Shown here: positions 1 through 6,233 of the stretch, piece after piece
How the letters are laid out: every line of letters starts with the position of its first letter
How positions within the stretch are numbered: the first letter of the stretch is position 1
Source of the DNA: an uncultured Aquimonas sp.
GTDB taxonomy: Bacteria > Pseudomonadota > Gammaproteobacteria > Xanthomonadales > Xanthomonadaceae
Direction: 5' to 3'
Length of the DNA stretch: 8,976 bases
Assembly (NCBI GenBank): GCA_946481615.1
Contig: CAMLOR010000124.1
Span: 1-8,976, forward strand
Translations under genes and position numbers: made by a program
Notes under the pieces: generated by a model
Database searches by the model: none
What the model saw: the letters and a program-made list of their open reading frames with translations, nothing else
Told to the model about the DNA's origin: nothing

Positions 1-1370
1 GCCGCGGATTCCTGAAAGGCTGTTGCGCGGGCGCGCTGGCGCTGGGCGCCGGCAAATCGGTGGCGTTCTTCGATCCGCTCCTCGCCAAGGGCGGCGCGCA
101 GCGCGAAACGCTGGTCTACCTGTTCCTGCGCGGAGGCATGGACGGGCTGCACATGATCGTGCCCTACTCCGGCAGCGATCGCGTTTCGTACGTTTCCAAG
201 CGCGGCAGCATGGCCATCCCCGTCGATCGCCTGCGCCCGATCGACGGCACGCCGTTCGCGTGGCATCCGCGCGCGGGCGGGCTGCGCGCCGACGTGGCGA
301 GCGCGCCGGCCAAATTCATGCAGCAGCTCTACACGCAGGGCCGCCTCGCCGTGGTGCAGGGCGCCGGCATGAGCACGGTGGTGAACCGCAGCCATTTCGA
401 CACGCAGGCCTTCGTCGAACTGGGCACGCCCGGCAACAAGAGCACGGCCGATGGCTGGATCGCACGCTTCCTGCAGGCCGACAGCGACGCGCCCGCCATC
501 CTCGCGCCGGCCGTGGGTTTCTCCGGCAATCGCCAGACCTCGCTGATCGGCGCCGACGAAGCCATCACCTTCGCCAGCGGCCAGGATTTCCGCGTCGACG
601 GCTTCCACTGGGGCTGGAACGACTCCGATGCGGGCATCGCCAACCATGCGGGCGCCCACACCCACCTGCTGCCGCTGTGGAGCGGCGCCTCGTCGCTGGA
701 AATCGCCGGCCACGCCGCCGCCGATGCGCTGGCCACCATGCGCAGCATCGATTTCGGCCTCTACGGCGCCAACAACACCGACGGTTACCAGCCGGCGGGC
801 GGCGCGGTGTATCCCACCGACTACGGCGCCACGCTCGGCACGCAACTGCGCAACCTGGCGCAGCTGATCAAGCTCGATTCGGGCCTGCGGGTGGCGGCCA
901 TCGACTACGGGTTCTGGGACACGCACGAAGGCCAGGGCATGCCCAATCCCGGCGTCGCCGATCATTACGACGCCTACGGCAACCTCGTCGAAGGCCTGGC
1001 GCGCGCGCTGCATGCCTTCTACACCGACCTCGCCGCGGCCGGCCACATGGATCGCGTCACCGTGATCGTGCAATCGGAATTCGGCCGCCGCTTCAAGCCG
1101 AACGAATCCGGCGGCACCGACCATGGTTACGGCAACGTCATGTTCGCGCTCGGCAACGCCGTCGCCGGCGGGCAGTTGCATGGAACCTTCCCGGGCCTCG
1201 ACGACGCTTCGCTGTTCGAGGGCCAGGACCTCGCGGTGACCACCGACTTCCGTCAGATCATCGGCGAGGCGCTGGTGAAGCGGATGGGCATGAGCGCGGC
1301 GAACGTGTCCAACGTGTTCCCCGGATTCACCTATTCCGCCGGTGCGAGCAACGTGTTCGTACCGGGCTGA
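1..1370 (+). CDS. DUF1501 family Tat-exported protein (5' end truncated)
   Basis: The frame is open from the left edge (first complete codon at 3) to TGA at 1368-1370, giving 455 visible residues. The first visible residues read RGFLKGCCAGALALGAG, and the cut codon before them ends in GC, compatible with Arg. This fits a twin-arginine signal (RR-x-FLK) followed by a hydrophobic stretch, so the true start is only a few codons outside the window. Visible family hallmarks are FLRGGMDGLHMIVPY near residue 43, SHFDTQAFVELGTPG, GFWDTHEGQG in the middle, and SEFGRRFKPNESGGTDHGYGN near residue 360. These match DUF1501, a family distantly related to the alkaline phosphatase/sulfatase fold. Members are generally secreted, have no settled biochemical role, and are commonly paired with a DUF1800 gene, which would lie left of the window. 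Visible length is normal for the family, so little is missing. A GTG at 60 exists but would discard the Tat signal. Confidence 0.9.
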   Translation, partial: RGFLKGCCAGALALGAGKSVAFFDPLLAKGGAQRETLVYLFLRGGMDGLHMIVPYSGSDRVSYVSKRGSMAIPVDRLRPIDGTPFAWHPRAGGLRADVASAPAKFMQQLYTQGRLAVVQGAGMSTVVNRSHFDTQAFVELGTPGNKSTADGWIARFLQADSDAPAILAPAVGFSGNRQTSLIGADEAITFASGQDFRVDGFHWGWNDSDAGIANHAGAHTHLLPLWSGASSLEIAGHAAADALATMRSIDFGLYGANNTDGYQPAGGAVYPTDYGATLGTQLRNLAQLIKLDSGLRVAAIDYGFWDTHEGQGMPNPGVADHYDAYGNLVEGLARALHAFYTDLAAAGHMDRVTVIVQSEFGRRFKPNESGGTDHGYGNVMFALGNAVAGGQLHGTFPGLDDASLFEGQDLAVTTDFRQIIGEALVKRMGMSAANVSNVFPGFTYSAGASNVFVPG

Positions 1371-1396
1371 CAGCTCTTCTTCAATGAGGGTGTCAG
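1367..1396. terminator. Hairpin spanning both convergent stop codons (possible bidirectional terminator)
   Basis: CTGACA at 1367-1372 is a perfect inverted repeat of TGTCAG at 1391-1396, with an 18-nt loop in which CTC (1374-1376) can pair with GAG (1386-1388). Each arm contains the stop codon of one of the two converging genes, because both end in C-TGA-CA. There is no T-rich tract on either side, so it is not a classical intrinsic terminator. The position between convergent genes is its main support, and the symmetry could be chance. Confidence 0.25.
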
Positions 1397-4300
1397 GGCG
1401 CGACGTCCGTCGTCTGGCAAACGCTCGGGCGCGAACCCACCAGCAGCCGGACGATCGGTTTGCTCTGCGACACGCTGCCCACGGTGTACGCGAACGTCGC
1501 GCTGTCGCCATCGGTGAATCGCAAGGTCGCCTCGCCGATCTGATCGGTCCCCGCGCTCGACGGCGCATCGTCGATCAGCGTGAACGGCACGCCGTTGCGC
1601 TGGCGGAAGATCGGCCCGCGGAAACTCCCATCGGCCTGGCGCGAGGTCGCCAGCACGAAGAACACCGCTTCGCCGTCGCTGTCGTAGGTGTACCAGCCGG
1701 CGAACAGGCTGTCGTCGACGTGGAAAACGGTGAGGCCCCAGCCTGCGCTCGGCACCGCGCCCGTCCACAGATCGGAATAGTTCGTCGCGCCGTCGCGCGC
1801 CGCGGAGGGACTGGCAGTGCAGGCGAAGGTGCGCGCGCCGTATGGGAACGGCACCAGCGTCTTGTGTTGCGTGGTCCCCTGCACCGTGTAGTCGAAGTCG
1901 AGCGCGCGATCGCCCTGGAAGCGCAATGTCGCGTTGCCGACCGGAGTGGCACTCGCCACCGCGGGGCCGTCGATGCGGTCGAAGGGCGTGCCGGTGAGGC
2001 GCAACAGATCGCCGCGCCAGCTGCCGTCGGCCTGCGGGAAGGCGCCGGCGGTGAGGAACCAGGTCGGCTCGCCATCGTTGTCGTAGGTGAACCAGGCGGG
2101 CGCCAACAGATTGCCCTGATCGAACACCGTCAGGCCCCAGCCGGTTTCGCTGCTCTTCCACCACGTTGCGGATTTCACCGCCGCCGCGAGCGGATTGCTG
2201 CGTTGGTACACGTTCGATTGCCCGCCCACGAGGCCCGCCAGCGTGCGCGCGGCGGAATCGAAGGCGACCTTGGTGCCGTCGTAGTTGAGCGCGGGACGTT
2301 CGCTGGACGCGTCGGTTTCCGCACCGCTGATGCCGCGCGACAGGCGCGCGAGCGAGGCGTCGCCGGCGAGACTGGCGACATGCACGTCGCTGCGGTCGTT
2401 GTTGTCGGCGAAACTCAGGTCGAGATTGGCGGCGTTCGAAACGAAGCTCAGCGACTGGCCGTCGCCCGCGAGATCGGGCGCACGCGAAGCGCCATTGCCG
2501 GGATTGCCATCGGGCGCCGCGCTCACCAGCGTCGGGGCGCCGGGCGCGGCGGCCTGCACCAGATACACATCGCTGGCGGCGTTGTCGTCGCCGGCATCGA
2601 GGCGCTGGTCGCTCTGGAAGGCGATGGTGTCGCCGGCGTAATCGAGGCTGGGCGCCGTGCTGCCGCTGGTGCCGCAGTTCGCCGCGGGCGTGCCCGACGG
2701 TGGACTCATGCGCTGCATGATGCCGCTCGTCAGGTTGCGCAGCATGATGTCGGCGCCCGACGGGCACGGCGCAGGCACCGCCAGCAGCGCGTTCTTTGAA
2801 GTGGTTTCGAAGGCGACGACGGTGCCGTCCGCGGAGATCGCCGCGTTGCGGCTCTCGCCCTGCGCATCGGCGCCTTCCGCGCCGGCCGCATCGACGGATT
2901 TGCACGAGACGCAGCGCGGCGTGCCCGCGACGAGCGCCGCACCGTTCGGAACGAGCGGCACGACATACACGTTCGCGCGCGTGGCGGCGCCGGTCGGGGT
3001 CTTGTCGCTGGTGAACACCACGGCCGTGGCATCGGGCGCGATGCGCGGCTGCGTCCCGGTGCCGCCGGTGACCGCCGCGCCCATGCGGGTGGTGGTGCCG
3101 GTGACGAGATTGCGCAGATACACACCGAACGCACTGCCTTTCCTGATCGCGGGCGTCAGGCCGATGGCTTTCGCCACGCCGGCATCGGGCGCCACGAACA
3201 CGACATGGTTGCCGTCGGCGGAGACGGCCGGTTCGCTGGCATCGCCGGCGATCTGGTGGCCGTCGCCATCCAGGCTCACGCGCAGCGTTTCGCCGCTCTG
3301 GCGGTCGGTGCGGAAGACGTCGAGCGTGCCGTTGCTGTCGCCGGCGACGAGATTGGAAGCGCGCGACTGGAACACGACGTAACGGCCGCTGGCATCGCTG
3401 CGCGCGGACAGCGCGACGTCGTTGGCCTGCGGCTCGAGCGCGCCGACGCGGCGCGCGGGTTCGTCCACTCGCACCGTCTGCGGCAAGGGCACGCCGTGCG
3501 TAGTGCCGTCGCCCACTTGCGCGAAGCCGTTCTCGGCCCAGCACTTCGCCGCGCCGTTCGCCACCGCGCACAGCTGTCCGCCGAGGCCGCCGTCGATCGC
3601 CGTGACGCCGCTTTCGAGGCCGGCCACCGGCGTGGGCAGGCCACGCGCGATCTCGGTGTTGTCGCCGATCGGATGCGCGCCCCAGCATTGCATGCCGCCG
3701 GCCGCGATCACGCAGGTCGAATAGGCGCCCGCCGCGATGGCGGTGACGCCGCCGCGCAGCGCGGGCACGTCGCCGGGCACGTGGCGATCGGCGCCGGATT
3801 CGTCGCCGAGCAGGCGCCCGAAGAAGCTCGCGCCCCAGCACTTCACGGCGCCGCCGGCCACCAGCGCGCACGAATGCTGCTCGCCCAGCCCGAGTCCCTG
3901 CACGCCGCCCGACAGGCCGACCACGTCCGTCGGCACGCGGTGCGGCGCGTTGTCGCCCACGCCGAGTTGCCCGGTGAAATTGGCGCCCCAGCATTTGAGC
4001 GCGCCGCCGGCGGCGATGGCGCAGGTGTGGCCATAGCCCGCCGCGATGGCTGTGACGCCGGAAGCGAGCCCGGTCGCATCCACCGGCGCCGTACGGTTCG
4101 TGGTGCTGCCGTCGCCGAGCTGACCGAACTCGTTCGTGCCCCAACACTTCACCGCGCCGCCCTGCAGCACCACGCAGGCATGCGAACTGCCCAGCGCGAG
4201 CGCCAGCACGTCGACATCGCCGAGTCCCTGCACGTCGACCGGCACGCCGCTGTTGACCGTGCCGCCGTTGCCGAGCCGGCCGTCGAAGTTCGCCCCCCAG

Positions 4301-5667
4301 CACTGCACGCGGCGCGCCGCGGTGATGACGCAGGTGTGGTCGGCGCCGGCCGCGAGCGCACGCACGCCGCTGCCCAGGCCCACGACATCGACCGGCGTGA
4401 GCCGCACGTTCTGCGTGCCGTCGCCGACGGTGTCCTGATGGTTCGCGCCCCAGCATTTCACGCCGCCCGCCACCGACAGCGCGCAGCTGTGGAAACTGCC
4501 CGCCGCTACACCGGCCTGCCCGCCTTCCAGGCCGCTCACCTGCGTCGGCACCAGGCGCTGCGTGATGGAGCCGATGCCGAGTTGGCCCTTGGTGTTCAGT
4601 CCCCAGCACTGCAGTCCGCCGGCAGAACTGCGGGCGCAGCTCTGGTGAGCCGCGGCGGCGATCTGCACGACACCCGGCGCCAGCCCGACGGCAAGGTCGG
4701 TGCCGAGGCTGCCGTCGATCGGCCCGGTGCCGAACTGCCCGTCGCTGCCGTCGCCGAAGCATTTCACCGCACCGTCCTGGCGCAGCGCGCAGAAGTGGAA
4801 GGTGCCGGCGTCGATGCCGATCCAGCCGCTTTCGAAACCCGGATACGGGCGCGCCGTCAGCGAACCTTCGCCGAACGCCGCGAGTGGATAGCCCGCGCCC
4901 CAGCAATACACGGCGCCGGCCTGCGTCACCGCGCAGGTGGCGCGCGCACCGGCCGCGAGCGCGCGCACCGGGCCGGGCAAGCCCTGCACGCTCACGGGCT
5001 GCAGGCGATCGGTGGTGCTGCCGTCGCCGAGCTGGCCTTCGCCGTTCGCACCCCAGCAGCGCACGCTTTCGCCGGCGCCGAGGAGGGCGCAGGTGTGGGC
5101 GTCGCCGGCTTCCACCAGCGCGGCCGTTCCGTCCAGACCAAGCACGCCGGACGGCGTGTCGCCCTGCTCGCGATGATTGCGGCCGAGCTGGCCGAATTCG
5201 TTGCCGCCCCAGCAATGCACCGTGCCGTCGGCCTGCAGCGCACAGGTATGCGCGATGCCGGCGCTGACCTGCGTGACGTTCTCCACCCCCGGCACGGCCA
5301 CCACCGACGGCCCGCCGTCGCCGAGGCCATCGCCGAGCGCGCCCTGCAGATCGCGGCCCCAGCAGATCACCCGGCCATCCGATTTCGCCGCGCAGGCGTG
5401 ATAACCGCCGACGCCGAGCGCCTTCAGGCCGGGACCGGCGCCCGGCACCGGCACGGGCGTGGTGCGTGCGCTGAGCGCGCCGTCCGCCACGCCGAGTTGG
5501 CCGAATTCGTTCGTGCCCCAGCACAGGGCGTTGCCGCGCGCGTCCAGCGCGCAAGTGTGTTGCTCACCGAGCCCGACGGTGGCGATGTCGCGCAACGGGG
5601 GCAGGCTTTCGGCACGGCCATGCCAAGGTGCGGCGGCCACGAGCGCGGCCAGCATCCAGCGAATCAT
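1393..5667 (-). CDS. Giant secreted triple beta-propeller protein: 14 RCC1 blades, PD40/TolB-like blades, two C-terminal Trp-rich modules
   Basis: This 1424-residue protein starts at ATG 5667, chosen because a GGGGA ribosome site lies 5 nt upstream and the product opens with a clean signal peptide (MIRWMLAALVAAAPWHGRA, likely cleaved after GRA). A GTG at 5712 would bury that signal behind 15 residues. Residues about 28-735 hold 14 RCC1-like repeats of roughly 51 residues, each of the form H-T/S-C-A followed by CWG-x-N-x-x-G-Q-LG. Two sets of seven would make two propellers. Residues about 745-1157 hold seven PD40/TolB-like blades (G-x-x-V-x-F-x-S, then D-V-Y). Residues about 1167-1278 and 1299-1411 are two copies of a module with GWGLTVF, WFTYD/WYTYD, DGSW/DGSF and ATLRF. 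It is probably periplasmic, surface-bound or secreted. RCC1 and PD40 domains usually mediate binding; no catalytic motif is seen. The partner is unknown. The mature chain has 34 cysteines, exceptional for this neighbourhood. Confidence 0.93.
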   Translation of the reverse strand: MIRWMLAALVAAAPWHGRAESLPPLRDIATVGLGEQHTCALDARGNALCWGTNEFGQLGVADGALSARTTPVPVPGAGPGLKALGVGGYHACAAKSDGRVICWGRDLQGALGDGLGDGGPSVVAVPGVENVTQVSAGIAHTCALQADGTVHCWGGNEFGQLGRNHREQGDTPSGVLGLDGTAALVEAGDAHTCALLGAGESVRCWGANGEGQLGDGSTTDRLQPVSVQGLPGPVRALAAGARATCAVTQAGAVYCWGAGYPLAAFGEGSLTARPYPGFESGWIGIDAGTFHFCALRQDGAVKCFGDGSDGQFGTGPIDGSLGTDLAVGLAPGVVQIAAAAHQSCARSSAGGLQCWGLNTKGQLGIGSITQRLVPTQVSGLEGGQAGVAAGSFHSCALSVAGGVKCWGANHQDTVGDGTQNVRLTPVDVVGLGSGVRALAAGADHTCVITAARRVQCWGANFDGRLGNGGTVNSGVPVDVQGLGDVDVLALALGSSHACVVLQGGAVKCWGTNEFGQLGDGSTTNRTAPVDATGLASGVTAIAAGYGHTCAIAAGGALKCWGANFTGQLGVGDNAPHRVPTDVVGLSGGVQGLGLGEQHSCALVAGGAVKCWGASFFGRLLGDESGADRHVPGDVPALRGGVTAIAAGAYSTCVIAAGGMQCWGAHPIGDNTEIARGLPTPVAGLESGVTAIDGGLGGQLCAVANGAAKCWAENGFAQVGDGTTHGVPLPQTVRVDEPARRVGALEPQANDVALSARSDASGRYVVFQSRASNLVAGDSNGTLDVFRTDRQSGETLRVSLDGDGHQIAGDASEPAVSADGNHVVFVAPDAGVAKAIGLTPAIRKGSAFGVYLRNLVTGTTTRMGAAVTGGTGTQPRIAPDATAVVFTSDKTPTGAATRANVYVVPLVPNGAALVAGTPRCVSCKSVDAAGAEGADAQGESRNAAISADGTVVAFETTSKNALLAVPAPCPSGADIMLRNLTSGIMQRMSPPSGTPAANCGTSGSTAPSLDYAGDTIAFQSDQRLDAGDDNAASDVYLVQAAAPGAPTLVSAAPDGNPGNGASRAPDLAGDGQSLSFVSNAANLDLSFADNNDRSDVHVASLAGDASLARLSRGISGAETDASSERPALNYDGTKVAFDSAARTLAGLVGGQSNVYQRSNPLAAAVKSATWWKSSETGWGLTVFDQGNLLAPAWFTYDNDGEPTWFLTAGAFPQADGSWRGDLLRLTGTPFDRIDGPAVASATPVGNATLRFQGDRALDFDYTVQGTTQHKTLVPFPYGARTFACTASPSAARDGATNYSDLWTGAVPSAGWGLTVFHVDDSLFAGWYTYDSDGEAVFFVLATSRQADGSFRGPIFRQRNGVPFTLIDDAPSSAGTDQIGEATLRFTDGDSATFAYTVGSVSQSKPIVRLLVGSRPSVCQTTDVAP
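1435..2169 (-). repeat. Tandem duplicated Trp/Gly-rich C-terminal module
   Basis: Copy A is encoded at 1834-2169 and copy B at 1435-1773. Both read GWGLTVF, then a short variable segment, W-F/Y-TYD-x-DGE, an F-rich strand, QADGS-W/F-RG, G-x-PF, then G-x-ATLRF, a short D-rich turn, F-x-YTV and a closing segment ending in G. They have clearly diverged at residue level but keep the same order and spacing, so this is an old internal duplication. A similar C-terminal module recurs in secreted proteins of Lysobacter-type bacteria, to my recollection; its function is not known to me. Confidence 0.8.
2197..3435 (-). repeat. PD40/TolB-like beta-propeller repeats (about seven blades)
   Basis: Seven segments carry the strand pattern G-x-x-V-x-F near residues 761, 819, 880, 948, 1012, 1070 and 1131: GRYVVFQS, GNHVVFVA, ATAVVFTS, GTVVAFET, GDTIAFQS, GQSLSFVS and GTKVAFDS. 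Most are preceded by (S)-x-D and followed by a D-V-Y/H-x-like strand and a T-x-R-M/V/L strand. This is the signature of WD40-like PD40 repeats as in the TolB propeller. Spacing is 58-68 residues. The third blade carries a CVSC motif (Cys919 and Cys922), and two more cysteines lie at 968 and 998. Confidence 0.75.
3463..5586 (-). repeat. Fourteen RCC1-like repeats with a cysteine pair in every blade
   Basis: The first cysteine of each repeat falls at residues 39, 92, 142, 193, 245, 293, 344, 395, 446, 498, 549, 600, 652 and 700, a period of 48-53. The second cysteine, in CWG or CFG/CWA, follows 10 residues later in 11 of 14 repeats and 9 or 11 later in the rest. Repeats 1, 3 and 10 share the exact string NEFGQLG. 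At DNA level the repeats around 4118-4150, 5189-5215 and 5492-5520 are near-identical in short blocks, so the tract may be prone to recombination or assembly collapse. Confidence 0.92.
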
Positions 5668-5672
5668 GCGCG

Positions 5673-5677
5673 TCCCC
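5673..5677 (-). promoter_or_regulatory. Ribosome binding site deciding the ATG at 5667
   Basis: On the - strand GGGGA is followed by 5 nt (CGCGC) and then ATG. It supports the start that yields a proper signal peptide and argues against the in-frame GTG at 5712. Confidence 0.6.
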
Positions 5678-5713
5678 GGCGATATCCCCCGCGGCCACGC
5701 TACGCCCGCCACG

Positions 5714-5738
5714 GGCCGGCCGCAACCGCGCGCCGGCC
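5714..5738 (-). other. GC-only hairpin at the end of the glutaredoxin gene
   Basis: GGCCGGC at 5714-5720 pairs perfectly with GCCGGCC at 5732-5738, with an 11-nt loop. On the - strand transcript the 5' arm begins at the last base of the TAG stop codon. No U-rich tract follows, so it is not a standard intrinsic terminator. It could attenuate read-through or stabilise the upstream message ahead of the giant gene. In DNA this GC-rich, chance stems are common, so the role is uncertain. The remaining 5668-5713 holds the ribosome site and no convincing promoter. Confidence 0.35.
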
Positions 5739-6229
5739 TACCAGCCGTGGCGAGCCAGTTCGTTCTGGAGCTTGCTTGCGCTGAATCCGTTGAAGCGCTG
5801 GCCGGCGATGTAGATCAACGGCGTGCCGTGGCCGCCGAGCGCATCGAATTCGGCCTTGGCCTGTGCCGAGGCGGTGATGTCGACGTTGCGCCAGGCGATG
5901 CCGCGGGACTGGAACAAACGCGCGGCCTTGATGCAGTAGCCGCAGGTCGGGCTCATGTACATCGTGACTTCGGGCTGCGCGCGCTTGGCCTGGGCCACCG
6001 GCGTGGGCGCCGCCGGGCGGCCTGGCACCGGCGAAACCGGCGGCGGCGCGGGCTGGCGCTCGTCCACCGCCACGGTGCGCGCGTCGGCGTCGGCGGGTTT
6101 GCGGTCGCTGTAGTGGACGCGTCCGGCGCTGTCGGTCCAGCGATAGATTTCCGCCCGGGCGTCCGCGCCGGCGCACAGCAATGCCGCGCCGGCCAGCAGC
6201 AGGACCGCGCCGCGCCGACCGGACCTCAC
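5738..6229 (-). CDS. Exported DUF4124-glutaredoxin fusion protein
   Basis: This is a 163-residue protein starting at GTG 6229, one base after the stop of the cyclase gene. Residues 1-26 form a Sec-type signal peptide ending ARA before EIYRW. A cysteine at 19 is preceded by ALL and does not fit a lipobox. Residues 27-45 (EIYRWTDSAGRVHYSD) are a DUF4124 domain, common at the N-terminus of exported gammaproteobacterial proteins. Residues about 59-80 are a Pro/Ala-rich linker. Residues about 87-160 are a glutaredoxin/NrdH-like thioredoxin fold: VTMYMSPTCGYC with the C96-x-x-C99 site, the cis-proline in GTP-LIYI (Pro137), and the FNGF segment followed by a terminal helix. The active-site pair is intact, so thiol-disulfide exchange in the periplasm is the likely role. 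It sits between the cyclase-FHA gene and the cysteine-rich giant gene, which may be its substrate (inference). Confidence 0.9.
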   Translation of the reverse strand: MRSGRRGAVLLLAGAALLCAGADARAEIYRWTDSAGRVHYSDRKPADADARTVAVDERQPAPPPVSPVPGRPAAPTPVAQAKRAQPEVTMYMSPTCGYCIKAARLFQSRGIAWRNVDITASAQAKAEFDALGGHGTPLIYIAGQRFNGFSASKLQNELARHGW

Positions 6230-6233
6230 CTCA
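6227..6233 (-). promoter_or_regulatory. Stop-start junction TGA-G-GTG (translational coupling)
   Basis: The cyclase TGA (6233-6231) is separated by one G from the GTG start (6229-6227) of the glutaredoxin gene. No clear ribosome site precedes the GTG, so translation probably depends on reinitiation by ribosomes finishing the cyclase. This ties the two proteins into one expression unit. Confidence 0.6.

Noticed and set aside
23..1387. Open frame covering the same region as DUF1501 in another phase
   Set aside because: Arg/Pro-rich composition; the DUF1501 frame has multiple family motifs and a Tat-like start.
1342..2799. A 485-residue + strand open frame overlapping the end of DUF1501
   Set aside because: It lies opposite the conserved C-terminal modules of the giant protein and has no recognisable content.
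1331..5554. A 1407-residue open frame on the - strand, out of phase with the RCC1 gene
   Set aside because: The product is Arg/Ala-dominated low-complexity sequence with no domain or signal peptide. It is a by-product of strong third-position G/C bias over a repetitive gene whose true frame has clear RCC1 and PD40 repeats.
3463..5586. CRISPR-like or satellite repeat array suggested by the regular DNA periodicity
   Set aside because: The period of about 153 bp is one protein blade; the units keep frame, diverge at third positions and encode RCC1 motifs.
3205..5784. An 859-residue open frame on the + strand opposite the RCC1 gene
   Set aside because: It is antisense to the repeats, His/Ala/Arg-rich and periodic only because the gene beneath it is periodic. 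No recognisable domain.
6154..6229. Lipoprotein signal for the DUF4124-glutaredoxin protein (Cys19 in the hydrophobic stretch)
   Set aside because: The residues before the Cys are ALL, lacking the small residue at -1 required for a lipobox. ARA before EIYRW is a better Sec cleavage site.
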